The notes beneath the pieces were generated by a model, which had not been told where the DNA came from, ran no database searches, and saw nothing but the letters and a program-made list of their open reading frames with translations. Shown piece after piece: positions 9,007 through 17,242 of a stretch of 51,848 nt of DNA. The first letter of the stretch is position 1. Every line of letters begins with the position of its first letter. Location of the stretch: positions 1 through 51,848 of the forward strand of contig CABQNH010000011.1 in the NCBI GenBank assembly GCA_902465435.1, read 5' to 3'. This stretch comes from an uncultured Eubacteriales bacterium (GTDB lineage: Bacteria > Bacillota > Clostridia > Oscillospirales > Oscillospiraceae). Position numbers and translations under genes: made by a program.

Positions 9007-9067
9007 TTGCAATTTGTAATTGAATATGCTATTATGTAGCACGCTACTGATTAAGGTAGCGTGCTAC
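9007..9067 (+). promoter_or_regulatory. MarR-operon promoter with two palindromic operators
   Basis: Promoter TTGCAA (9007-9012), 17-bp spacer, TATTAT (9030-9035). Directly after the -10 lie two 12-bp palindromes of form GTAGC-NN-GCTAC, at 9036-9047 (centre AC) and 9056-9067 (centre GT), 20 bp centre to centre. This places two dimers on one DNA face over the start site, as expected for autorepression by the MarR protein encoded just downstream. The 290-bp gap before this gene (8834-9124) otherwise holds only a GC-rich hairpin without a T-tract at 8863-8885. Confidence 0.88.
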
Positions 9068-9124
9068 CTATTTTGCAAAGAATTCCTGCCGCATCGGCGG
9101 CAGAGAATAGGAAGGGAGATTCCC

Positions 9125-9595
9125 ATGGAGGAAAAGCATTTGGCGCCGCGCGTCAAGCTTCTGTGCAACGAATTTGATCTCGTGCATAATCGCGCGCTGA
9201 CCACGCAGGAGCTGACGGGAACGCAGGCCCTTGTTCTGCGGCTTTTATCCCGGCGCGGGCCGCAGCCGACTTTTGCCCGCGATCTGGAGCAGATCCTGCA
9301 TTTAGCGCATCCGACGGTTTCGGGACTTTTGCACCGGCTGGAGGACAAGGACTTCATCCGGCTCGTGCCGGAGAAGAACGACAAGCGATGCCGCCGGATT
9401 GTCCCGACGGATAAGGCGCTTGCGACGCTGCAGGCCATTGACCGCTGCTTCGACGAGGCGGAGGCGGAGATCCTCACGCCCCTGACGCCGGAGGAGGCGG
9501 CTCAGTTTCGGACGCTTCTGTATAAGGTGACGGATTCGCTGCGCCGCCGCTGCCCGCATCCCATGATCGAACCGGAAAAGGAGGTGGCTTTATGA
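9125..9595 (+). CDS. MarR-family transcriptional regulator
   Basis: A 156-residue winged-helix regulator of the MarR family, probably a ligand-responsive repressor of its own operon. Seen: helix-turn-helix and wing around residues 55-95 (ILHLAHPTVSGLLHRLEDKDFIRLV, then the basic wing KNDKRCRRI), flanked by dimerisation helices at both ends. The start is ATG 9125 with AAGGGAG six bases upstream. Its stop overlaps the first ABC gene start (ATGA), so regulator and exporter are one transcript. The two GTAGCNNGCTAC palindromes over the promoter are the likely operators. Inducer unknown; export of a toxic compound is the usual logic for such operons. Confidence 0.93.
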   Translation: MEEKHLAPRVKLLCNEFDLVHNRALTTQELTGTQALVLRLLSRRGPQPTFARDLEQILHLAHPTVSGLLHRLEDKDFIRLVPEKNDKRCRRIVPTDKALATLQAIDRCFDEAEAEILTPLTPEEAAQFRTLLYKVTDSLRRRCPHPMIEPEKEVAL

Positions 9596-11340
9596 TCAAA
9601 CGACTTGCCGCCTGCATACGGCAATACAAGAAGGAGACGATTCTGACGCCGCTTTTTATGGTCGGCGAGGTCGCGTGCGAATGCGTGATCCCGTTTTTGA
9701 CCTCTGCGCTCATCGATCAGATCGAGGGGGGCTGCGGCGTCGGGACGATTGCGCGCTACGGCGCATTTTTGCTGCTGATGGCCATGCTCTCGCTGCTCTG
9801 CGGCGTGCTGTCCGCGCGCTATGCGGCGACGGCCTCGGCGGGCTTTGCAAAAAATCTGCGCCACGATCTATATTACCGGGTGCAGGATTTTTCCTTTGCG
9901 AACATCGACCGCTTTTCGACGGCCTCTCTGGTGACGCGCCTGACCACGGACGTTGCGAATGTGCAGCAGTCCTTCATGATGGCGATCCGTGTTGCGGTGC
10001 GCGCGCCTCTCATGCTGATCGTGGCGGCGATCATGTCCGTCCGGCTGGGCAAAAAGCTCGCGCTGATCTTCGCGGTCATTATTCCGCTTCTGGGCTTCGG
10101 CCTGTTTTTGCTGGCGCGCAGAGCCATGCCGCTGTTTAAGGCGGTTTTCAAAAAGTATGACCGCATCAACGCCTCCATTCAGGAAAATGTGCAGGGCATC
10201 CGTGTGGTCAAATCCTTTGTGCGCGAGGATTATGAAAAGAAAAAGTTCCGCGCGGCTGCGGAGGACGTTTGCCGCGACTTCACCCATGCGGAGCGGATCC
10301 TCGGTCTGAATGCGCCCATGATGGAGTTCTCCATCTATAGCTCCCGCATCCTGATCTCCTACTTTGCCGCCAAGCTGATCGTAACGACCAGCCAGCGCTA
10401 CATCGCCCTGGGCGCGCTGTCCGGCATGATTACCTACAGTATGCAGATCCTTTCGTCTCTCATGATGCTGTCCATGGTTTTCGTCATGATCACGATGTCG
10501 GCGGAGTCCGCGCGAAGGATCTACGAGGTTCTGGACGAGGGCAGCACGATCGAAAGTCCAAAAAATCCTGTAAAAACGGTGAAGGACGGCGCAATTGACT
10601 TTGAAAACGTCAGCTTCCGCTATTCGGAGAAGGCGGAGAAGATGGCGCTCCGGGACGTGAACCTGCATATTCGCTCCGGCCAGACGGTGGGCATTCTGGG
10701 CGGCACGGGCAGCAGCAAATCCACGCTGGTGCAGCTGATCCCCCGGCTTTACGACGTGTCGGAGGGCGCGGTACGGGTTGGCGGCGTCGATGTGCGCGAC
10801 TATGATCTGGAGGTTTTGCGCGAGGAGGTTTCCATGGTGCTGCAGAAGAACGTTCTGTTCTCCGGCACGGTCAAGGAAAATCTGCGCTGGGGCGACCCGG
10901 ACGCTTCGGACGAGGAGCTGGAGCGAATCTGTCGGCTAGCGCAGGCGGACGAGTTCATTTCGCAGATGCCGAAGGGCTATGATACCTATATCGAGCGCGG
11001 CGGCACGAACGTCTCCGGCGGGCAGAAGCAGCGACTGTGCATTGCGCGCGCGCTGCTCAAAAAGCCGAAGATCCTGATCCTCGATGATTCGACCTCCGCC
11101 GTCGATACCCAGACCGACGCGAAGATCCGTCATGCCCTCCGGACGGAGATTCCGGACACGACGAAAATCATCATTGCGCAGCGGGTCTCCTCGGTGCAGG
11201 AGGCGGACTGGATCCTCGTGATGGAAAACGGGGAGATCGTTGCGCAGGGCGACCATGAGGCGCTCCTGAAAACCTCGGAGATTTACCGCGAGGTCTATGA
11301 ATCGCAAAACGCAGGAGGTGGTACGGATGAAGCGGAGTGA
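9592..11340 (+). CDS. ABC exporter half-transporter with degenerate ATPase site (MarR operon, subunit 1)
   Basis: A 582-residue exporter subunit with six membrane helices (to about residue 310) and a C-terminal ATPase. The Walker A reads GGTGSSKST, with Ser in place of the Gly before the lysine. The signature is NVSGGQKQRLC and the Walker B is LILDDSTSAVD, with Asp replacing the catalytic Glu; the switch His is Gln in IAQRVSS. These changes mark the non-hydrolysing member of a heterodimer. It starts at ATG 9592 in a 4-bp overlap with the MarR stop and overlaps its partner by 14 bp. The substrate is unknown; regulation by the adjacent MarR suggests defence against a small toxic molecule. Confidence 0.93.
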   Translation: MIKRLAACIRQYKKETILTPLFMVGEVACECVIPFLTSALIDQIEGGCGVGTIARYGAFLLLMAMLSLLCGVLSARYAATASAGFAKNLRHDLYYRVQDFSFANIDRFSTASLVTRLTTDVANVQQSFMMAIRVAVRAPLMLIVAAIMSVRLGKKLALIFAVIIPLLGFGLFLLARRAMPLFKAVFKKYDRINASIQENVQGIRVVKSFVREDYEKKKFRAAAEDVCRDFTHAERILGLNAPMMEFSIYSSRILISYFAAKLIVTTSQRYIALGALSGMITYSMQILSSLMMLSMVFVMITMSAESARRIYEVLDEGSTIESPKNPVKTVKDGAIDFENVSFRYSEKAEKMALRDVNLHIRSGQTVGILGGTGSSKSTLVQLIPRLYDVSEGAVRVGGVDVRDYDLEVLREEVSMVLQKNVLFSGTVKENLRWGDPDASDEELERICRLAQADEFISQMPKGYDTYIERGGTNVSGGQKQRLCIARALLKKPKILILDDSTSAVDTQTDAKIRHALRTEIPDTTKIIIAQRVSSVQEADWILVMENGEIVAQGDHEALLKTSEIYREVYESQNAGGGTDEAE

Positions 11341-13258
11341 GGGGAAAAAGCGTCAGCCGCTCAAAAAAGGGACGCTGAAGCGGCTGCTGTCTTACCTGTT
11401 CCATGACTATAAGGGAATGCTGATCGCCGTCCTTGTGTGTATCGCGCTCAGCGCGATCGCGGGCGTCGTCCCGGCAATTTATATCAAAATCGTAACGCAG
11501 TATATTCAGGAGGGGCTGCAGGTCGGCTGGAACTCCGTGCGAGGAAAGCTGATCTTCTCCATTGTGGTGATGGTCGGCATTTACCTTGTCGGGCTGCTTG
11601 CGTCCATTACCATGCATCAGCTGATGGCGTTCATTACGCAGGGCTTTTTGAAGAAAATGCGGATTCGGATGTTCAACCGAATGCAGGAGCTGCCCATCCG
11701 CTTCTTTGACACGACGGATCACGGCGACATTATGAGCCATTATACGAACGACGTGGATGCCATCCGTCAGCTGATTTCGCAGAGTCTGCCGCAGTTCTGC
11801 GCCTCGGCGCTGACCATTTCGTGCCTTTTGTGCGTGATGCTTTATTACAGCATCAGCCTGATGCTGGTGGTGATCTTCGGCGTGTTCCTCATGCTCCGCG
11901 TGACGGCGCACGTCGGCGGCAACTCCGCGCGCTATTTCGTGCGGCAGCAGCGGTCGATCGGCGACATGGAGGGCTTTGTGGAGGAAATGATGAACGGTCA
12001 GAAGGTCGTCAAGGTGTTCTGCCACGAGCAGGCGGCAAAGCAGGAGTTCGACGAGAAAAACGAGGCGCTCCGCGCCGATGCGGCGGCCGCAAACTTCTAC
12101 GGCAACAGTCTTGGCCCCATCATGGGCAACATCGGCAATCTACTTTATGTGCTGGCGGCGTTCACGGGCGGCGTTCTGATCGCGCTGGGCGGAAAAATCC
12201 CGAATCTCTCCCTGCAGAATCTGCTGGGCGGAAGCTTCCTCGGCGTGCTGACGATCCCGGTCATTGTTTCCTACCTCGGCATGACGCGGCAGTTCACCAT
12301 GAACGTCAACCAGATCGCGCAGCAGATCAACGCGGTCGCGATGGGTCTGGCCGGTGCAGAGCGGATCATGGAGCTGCTCGATCAGGAGCCGGAGGCGGAC
12401 AGCGGCTATGTGACGCTGGTCAATGCGGTCGAGCGCGACGGTGTGCTGACGGAATGCGAGCAGCGGACCGGCCTTTGGGCATGGAAGCATCCGCACGGCA
12501 ACGGTACGCTGACCTATACCAAACTGGAGGGCGACGTGCGCATGGAGCACATGGACTTTGCCTATGAGGAGGGGAAGACCGTCCTGCATGACATTACGCT
12601 CTATGCCGAGCCGGGGCAGAAGGTCGCTTTCGTCGGCGCGACCGGCGCGGGCAAGACCACGATCACCAATCTCATTAACCGCTTTTATGATATTGCCGAC
12701 GGCAAGATCCGCTATGACGGCATCAACATCAACAAAATCCGGAAGGCTGATCTGCGGCGGAGTCTCGGCATCGTTCTGCAGGATGTGAACCTGTTTACCG
12801 GCACGGTCATGGAGAATATCCGCTACGGAAAGCTCGACGCGAGCGACGAGGAGTGCATCCGCGCGGCGAAGCTTGCCAACGCGCACGACTTTATCACGCG
12901 GCTGCCGCAGGGCTATCAGACGGAGCTGACGAACAACGGCGCGAACCTGTCGCAGGGGCAAAGGCAGCTTTTGTCCATCGCCAGAGCGGCGGTTGCCGAC
13001 CCGCCCGTCATGATCCTCGACGAGGCGACCTCTTCGATCGACACGCGCACGGAGTCGCTGGTGCAGGCCGGTATGGATCGGCTGATGAAGGGAAGAACGG
13101 TATTCGTGATTGCACACCGGCTGTCCACGGTCAAAAACTCGGATGTGATCATGGTGCTGGATCACGGCAGAATCATCGAGCGCGGCACGCACGACGATCT
13201 GATCGCGCAAAAGGGCGTCTATTATCAGCTCTATAACGGCGTGTTTGAGCTGGAGTAA
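11327..13258 (+). CDS. ABC exporter half-transporter, catalytic subunit (MarR operon, subunit 2)
   Basis: A 643-residue exporter subunit. It starts at ATG 11327, eight bases after AGGAGG (11313-11318), inside the end of the upstream gene; an in-frame ATG at 11297 lacks a ribosome site. It has a six-helix membrane domain, then a roughly 45-residue insertion between membrane and ATPase domains (around residues 365-415, including RTGLWAWKHPHGNGT), then Walker A GATGAGKTT and Walker B MILDEATSSID with the catalytic Glu and His in IAHRLST. The signature is LSQGQ rather than LSGGQ. In a heterodimer that altered signature faces the partner's degenerate Walker motifs, so the two subunits together build one dead and one live ATP site. 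Two tandem repeats carrying terminators follow. Confidence 0.94.
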   Translation: MKRSEGKKRQPLKKGTLKRLLSYLFHDYKGMLIAVLVCIALSAIAGVVPAIYIKIVTQYIQEGLQVGWNSVRGKLIFSIVVMVGIYLVGLLASITMHQLMAFITQGFLKKMRIRMFNRMQELPIRFFDTTDHGDIMSHYTNDVDAIRQLISQSLPQFCASALTISCLLCVMLYYSISLMLVVIFGVFLMLRVTAHVGGNSARYFVRQQRSIGDMEGFVEEMMNGQKVVKVFCHEQAAKQEFDEKNEALRADAAAANFYGNSLGPIMGNIGNLLYVLAAFTGGVLIALGGKIPNLSLQNLLGGSFLGVLTIPVIVSYLGMTRQFTMNVNQIAQQINAVAMGLAGAERIMELLDQEPEADSGYVTLVNAVERDGVLTECEQRTGLWAWKHPHGNGTLTYTKLEGDVRMEHMDFAYEEGKTVLHDITLYAEPGQKVAFVGATGAGKTTITNLINRFYDIADGKIRYDGININKIRKADLRRSLGIVLQDVNLFTGTVMENIRYGKLDASDEECIRAAKLANAHDFITRLPQGYQTELTNNGANLSQGQRQLLSIARAAVADPPVMILDEATSSIDTRTESLVQAGMDRLMKGRTVFVIAHRLSTVKNSDVIMVLDHGRIIERGTHDDLIAQKGVYYQLYNGVFELE

Positions 13259-13277
13259 GCAAAAGAAGAGCAGAGAA

Positions 13278-13884
13278 CCCCGCCGCTCCGAACATGCTTC
13301 GGAACGGCGGGGTTCAGACTGTCAATAAAGCTCGCAACCGTCAAAACAAGAGAACAATTTTGGCGATTTTTACTTTAAGTGCGTCCGTTTCATTTCATAG
13401 AGAAATTCGAATTAAGTTAAAAACAATGATAATATTCATTGTTTTGACTTACTTCGGAACTCGCGCCTTACCGTACCTATGTACGCCTACAGGCGCGAGT
13501 TTCTCGTATTTCGAACTTTCTTGATAGCCTGCCAGTGTGTCAAAAAAGTTTTTTGACACGCTGCCCCGCCGCTCCGAACATGCTTCGGAACGGCGGGGTT
13601 CAGACTGTCAATAAAGCTCGCAACCGTCAAAACAAGAGAACAATTTTGGCGATTTTTACTTTAAGTGCGTCCGTTTCATTTCATAGAGAAATTCGAATTA
13701 AGTTAAAAACAATGATAATATGCATTGTTTTGACTTACTTCGGAACTCGCGCCTTACCGTACCTATGTACGCCTACAGGCGCGAGTTTCTCGTATTTCGA
13801 ACTTTCTTGACAGCCTGCCAGTGTGTCAAAAAGGTTTTTTGACACGCTGCCCCGCCGCTCCGAACATGCTTCGGAACGGCGGGG
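13278..13884. repeat. Two tandem 286-bp units of the dispersed structured element, bracketed by three copies of one terminator
   Basis: The same 35-bp hairpin (CCCCGCCGCTCCGAA with loop and complement) occurs at 13278-13312, 13564-13598 and 13850-13884, exactly 286 bp apart. Between the copies lie two elements (13316-13530 and 13602-13816). Each has inverted termini AGACTGTCAATAAAG and CTTTCTTGAYAGCCT, and a central hairpin ACTCGCGCC/GGCGCGAGT (13459-13500, 13745-13786). Each is followed by a 15-bp stem CAGTGTGTCAAAAAA with its complement. By eye the two units differ at only three bases, so the duplication is recent. Short open frames here (for example 13294-13524) are readings of the repeat, not genes. 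The first hairpin can terminate the ABC operon; the last can serve the converging pseudouridine synthase gene. Confidence 0.93.
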
Positions 13885-13978
13885 TTTTCTGAAACGATTT
13901 GCAGTAAGCCGCGCTGCAATCTGCTTGCGCGGAGATCGCGTCGGGAGGGAGCGTGCTGCCGCCAGCCTTTCCTATCGG

Positions 13979-14863
13979 TTACAGAAAGGCTTTGGGTATT
14001 CGGATATTCTGCCGGGAGCAGATCTTGCAGCTTTCCCCGCTGAGCGGATGCGGAAAGCGCAGACTGACGGCGCAAAGCTGCTGATAGGCATAGCCGTTGC
14101 GCTCGGAAAATGCAATGGATTCCTCCGTGCCGTACTGCTGGTCGCCCACGATGGGGAAGCCCTCATGCGCGCAGTGCACGCGGAGCTGGTGCGTTCTTCC
14201 GGTCAGCGGCTTGAGCTGCAGAAGCGCGCACGGCGGCTGGCGGCGAAGCACCTTGAATTCGGAGCGCGCGGGCTTCCCGTCCTCCCGCACGCAGCGCAGA
14301 AGGCTCTCCGGCGCAAGCCGGGCGATGGGGTAATTCATTGTGCCGCCGTCTGCCATGGCGGCGCCGTAAACCAGCGCGCGGTAGGTCTTCTGAATGCGTC
14401 CTTCCTGCATGGCGCGGCACAGAAGCGCGTGAATATGCGCATTCTTCGCCAGAAGCACGACGCCGAAGGTATCCCGATCCAGACGGCTGACCGGATGGAC
14501 GGCACAGGCCTGTCCGGTGCGCCGGTAATACCCCAGCAGACGGTTCGCGAGCGTTCCTTCGTTGCGGTGGAAGGAAGGGTGCATCAGAATGCCGGCGGGC
14601 TTATCCAGCGCAAGGATCGCCTCGTCCTCATAGAGGATGGAAAGTTCACCGTCCTCGGCCGGAAAATCCGGCTCGGCTTCCGCAATCCGCACCTCGATCT
14701 GATCCCCCGGCCGAACGGGGTAATCGGTAAAGACCGGCTTTTGGTTTACATAATATCCATTTACAAACTTCAATCTGCTGACCTCCGAGGAGGACAGACC
14801 CAGCTCGCGGCGCAGAAAGCTCAGAAGCTTTCCGGCGCGCGCGGCAGTATGGCGCAGGATCAA
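13979..14863 (-). CDS. RluA/RluD-family RNA pseudouridine synthase
   Basis: A 294-residue pseudouridine synthase of the RluA family, converting specific uridines of rRNA or tRNA to pseudouridine. It has an N-terminal S4-like RNA-binding part (residues 10-60), then the catalytic motif SRLDRDTFG with Asp129. The usual HRLDRDTSG appears with Ser for His and Phe for Ser. LKPLTGRTHQLRVH is the conserved second motif. The start is a TTG (14863), eight bases after AAGGGAG; no ATG is better placed. It ends within an inverted repeat (GCCTTTC/GAAAGGC) close to the tandem repeats. Which RNA position it modifies cannot be stated. Confidence 0.92.
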   Translation of the reverse strand: MILRHTAARAGKLLSFLRRELGLSSSEVSRLKFVNGYYVNQKPVFTDYPVRPGDQIEVRIAEAEPDFPAEDGELSILYEDEAILALDKPAGILMHPSFHRNEGTLANRLLGYYRRTGQACAVHPVSRLDRDTFGVVLLAKNAHIHALLCRAMQEGRIQKTYRALVYGAAMADGGTMNYPIARLAPESLLRCVREDGKPARSEFKVLRRQPPCALLQLKPLTGRTHQLRVHCAHEGFPIVGDQQYGTEESIAFSERNGYAYQQLCAVSLRFPHPLSGESCKICSRQNIRIPKAFL

Positions 14864-14986
14864 GCGATATGCTCCCTTCTGCTTTTAAGGTCACTGAAGA
14901 AGCCCAGGATTCCGGTCAGAAGGGGGCGGCGTGAGATTTTTTCAGGCCGACCGGGCGGCAAAGGCTGCCGCCTGCCGCAGACGGAT

Positions 14987-15343
14987 TCAGGGATTCTTCA
15001 GATAGTCGGCAAAGGTTTCTGCAAAGAGTGCTTTGCCATAGCGGTTCAGCGTGTCACAGTACGACTCGTAGGCGGCGAGTAATGCGGTAGCTTCCGGGGT
15101 CAGAGTGGCACCTCCTCCGTGTTTACCGCCGGTCGTCGAGTGCAGCAGCGCAAAGCCAAGGTTTCGTTCGGAGGTTTTGAGGATCGACCATGCTTTGGAG
15201 TAGGCCATAGCCATCGAAGCGGCGGCGGCGCGCAGCGAGTGGTATTCCTCCACGCGATGCAGCAGCTGCGCGATGCCGGGGCCGAAGCACTTTTCGTCGG
15301 CAAACAGCCGAACCGTCAAAACCGGGTGAAAATTAGAGATCAT
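14987..15343 (-). CDS. ModE-like winged-helix DNA-binding protein (stand-alone N-terminal domain)
   Basis: A 118-residue protein consisting of the LysR-like winged helix found at the N-terminus of the molybdate regulator ModE. Seen: LTVRLFADEKCFGPGIAQLL, the helix-turn-helix (YHSLRAAAASMAMAYSKAWSIL) and the wing region STTGGKHGGGATLTPEA, which is the typical ModE signature. The molybdate-binding MOP domain is absent. No molybdate transport genes are in the window, so the regulated target is unknown. The ATG at 15343 falls on the predicted transcription start (see its promoter), so the mRNA is probably leaderless and has no ribosome site. A GTG at 15349 lies upstream of the predicted start. 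Confidence 0.87.
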   Translation of the reverse strand: MISNFHPVLTVRLFADEKCFGPGIAQLLHRVEEYHSLRAAAASMAMAYSKAWSILKTSERNLGFALLHSTTGGKHGGGATLTPEATALLAAYESYCDTLNRYGKALFAETFADYLKNP

Positions 15344-15349
15344 AAACAC

Positions 15350-15378
15350 AATATAGCACGCTCCGGTTCATCCGTCAA
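15350..15378 (-). promoter_or_regulatory. Promoter of the ModE-like gene, predicted leaderless transcript
   Basis: On the minus strand: TTGACG (15378-15373), 17-bp spacer, TATATT (15355-15350). Six bases then separate the -10 from the ATG (15343), which is where transcription would start. No Shine-Dalgarno sequence is present between -10 and ATG. Confidence 0.8.
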
Positions 15379-15438
15379 CCGTGCGGCGGGGCAAACCTAT
15401 GCGGCGGGCCGCCGAAAGCGGCGGTTTCGCGTGGTGAC

Positions 15439-16317
15439 CTATGCCTTGGAGAACGCCCACATGCCCAAAATCTGCGGCTCGAGCTGCTCATAGCTCCATT
15501 TCTTCTCGCTGTTTGCCCGCGAAAACGGGTCGCGGATCTCAAAATAGCCGTCTGAATAGCCGCAGAGCACAATGAAATGCCCCTTGCGCGTGAAATCGCC
15601 GGGGCCGACGCTGCACACGATCGGTTTTCCCTCGGCCAGCGCGTTTGCCATGGCGCTCTCCCAGAGATTTACCTCCTCTGCGTGCAGGCCGAAGTGTGCG
15701 CTGCCCTGCGAGAACAGCGACCAGGTCGTGCCGCCGACGTCCGTATAGCCGTTTTTCTCGGCGTATTGTGCGACGACCCAGGGGTTTATACCGGCGTCGC
15801 CCGTTACATAGACCGCGACCATCGACAGCGCGGTCGGGCCGCAGCCGGACAGCCCCAGCGTGTCGCTGACGGTGCGCCCGGTGTACTGCCGATAGCCCCA
15901 GCGCAGATCCCACTGCTGAAAGCGCGGGAATCCTCCCGCAGCGAGGTCGTCCGTGAGGTCGATCTCCTGCGTTTGGGTGTGAAGCGCCGCGTAGTTGCCG
16001 ACAAAGTCCGCAGTCTCCGGGTTTCGCAGCACCATGTCGATCAGCTCCTGCGGATAAGCGCTGCGATCCGCCAGAATCTCATCTGCCGTATAGCTTTTCG
16101 CAGTCTGTGCCGACTGCTGCGGCTCGGTGGACTGCACATCCGCCGAGGGTGTGGGGGCGGGCATCGGCTTGGCGGCTCCCCGGCGGAAGGGAAGCCGAAT
16201 CAGCGCGACGGCCATGATGACCAGCGTGGCGAGTGCCAGAAGCGCCAGCGCGCGGTAGCAGTAAAACTGCAGACGGGTCATTTTTTTCTTTTGTCTTCTT
16301 TTCTTCTGTGCTTGCAT
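15439..16317 (-). CDS. Membrane-anchored C39-type cysteine peptidase-like protein
   Basis: A 292-residue protein with a basic N-terminus, one membrane helix (about residues 21-41), a Pro/Ser/Gln-rich linker (48-75) and an extracellular C39-like papain fold. Seen: Cys159 in LSGCGPTALSM, His247 in RKGHFIVLCGY and Asp263 in EIRDPFS, a complete Cys-His-Asp set. GGTTWSLFSQGSAHFGL is also typical of the family. Such stand-alone C39_2 domains are probably surface peptidases or peptide-bond hydrolases of unknown substrate; they lack the ABC transporter seen in bacteriocin processing. It lies 217 bp downstream of the two-component operon on the same strand. A GGAATTCC-type purine site (GAAAGGAA) precedes the ATG. 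Confidence 0.87.
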   Translation of the reverse strand: MQAQKKRRQKKKMTRLQFYCYRALALLALATLVIMAVALIRLPFRRGAAKPMPAPTPSADVQSTEPQQSAQTAKSYTADEILADRSAYPQELIDMVLRNPETADFVGNYAALHTQTQEIDLTDDLAAGGFPRFQQWDLRWGYRQYTGRTVSDTLGLSGCGPTALSMVAVYVTGDAGINPWVVAQYAEKNGYTDVGGTTWSLFSQGSAHFGLHAEEVNLWESAMANALAEGKPIVCSVGPGDFTRKGHFIVLCGYSDGYFEIRDPFSRANSEKKWSYEQLEPQILGMWAFSKA

Positions 16318-16534
16318 ATGGAATTCCTTTCTTTCTTTCTTCGGCTTCGGTGGGGGTTTGTTTCTGCCAAAAGAAAGTATCGCAGATCATTGCATCGAAA
16401 TTTACACAATTCGGCATCGAAACGGTAAGTTTTTTATTCTGCCTTGTGCAAAAAACGGATTTGGTTCCCATCCCTGCGAGGGAAGCCGGGCGGACTGCAC
16501 GAGAGCGGGAGCACTTCCCCTCGCGGCGCGGACG

Positions 16535-17242
16535 CTACGAGGTCAGGAACCAGAACAGCGCATGCTCCTCCTGCGCTAAAATAAAGCGAACGGTGGTCAC
16601 GCCGTCGGTCATGGGGAAGGACCGACGGCTTCCGTCTGTTGTCAGGGAAACTCCCCACTTGTCCTCGCCCTGCGCAAGACCCAGATAATCCGCCCAGCGG
16701 GCGGCGTATCCTTCCGCGTCTGCAGCAAGGCCGTGCACATACTGTGCATCGTTGGAGTTGTCGAACATGGTCAGGGCGTAAATCTTCTGCGTCTGCAGCT
16801 CATACTCCACGATCAGCGTGGCGGCGTCATCCGCAGAGCGGTACCATGCGTTCAGAAGCAGGCAGCCTGCGTGACTCGCTTCCTCATAAGCGTAGCTGTA
16901 GCTCGTCTGCACCGGCGCGGCGGCCAGTTGGAAGGCGTCGAAAAGCGCCTGCGTCAGAAGCCCCTCTTGCAGCAGTGCCGAGAGCTGGACGGCCAGCGCT
17001 TTTTCCGCGCCGGGATCCGAAACGGGGACATCGATCTCAAACGTGCCTGAGCTGGAGAGCAGCCGCAGTCTTGCGGCAATCGCCATATCGCTGCTGTTGA
17101 CGCGGAGAAGATACGGCTCTCCCGTCTGTGCTGCGGGTACGTCAAGCTGCGTGCGGATCCTTCGGGAAAGGATCCGGCCGGGCAGGAGGACGGCGCAGCC
17201 TATGACAAGCAGCGTTAAAAGTAAGGCCAGAGCGGTTTTCAT
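16535..17242 (-). CDS. Uncharacterised single-pass membrane protein of the two-component operon
   Basis: A 235-residue protein I do not recognise. It has one N-terminal hydrophobic helix (residues 3-23), then a predicted extracellular domain rich in Leu/Ala with short beta-like stretches (FEIDVPVSDPG, ATLIVEYELQTQKIYALTMF, VRFILAQEEHALFWF). A signal-anchored fold with mixed alpha/beta content is likely. The ATG overlaps the stop of the histidine kinase (ATGA), so it is co-translated as the third gene of the response regulator/kinase operon. It may modulate the kinase, as other small membrane proteins in such operons do; this is inference from position only. Confidence 0.75.
   Translation of the reverse strand: MKTALALLLTLLVIGCAVLLPGRILSRRIRTQLDVPAAQTGEPYLLRVNSSDMAIAARLRLLSSSGTFEIDVPVSDPGAEKALAVQLSALLQEGLLTQALFDAFQLAAAPVQTSYSYAYEEASHAGCLLLNAWYRSADDAATLIVEYELQTQKIYALTMFDNSNDAQYVHGLAADAEGYAARWADYLGLAQGEDKWGVSLTTDGSRRSFPMTDGVTTVRFILAQEEHALFWFLTS

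Noticed and set aside
13294..13810. Two short frames (76 and 91 residues) with identical protein sequence
   Set aside because: They are the two copies of the non-coding tandem repeat; they lack ribosome sites and cover inverted repeats and terminators.
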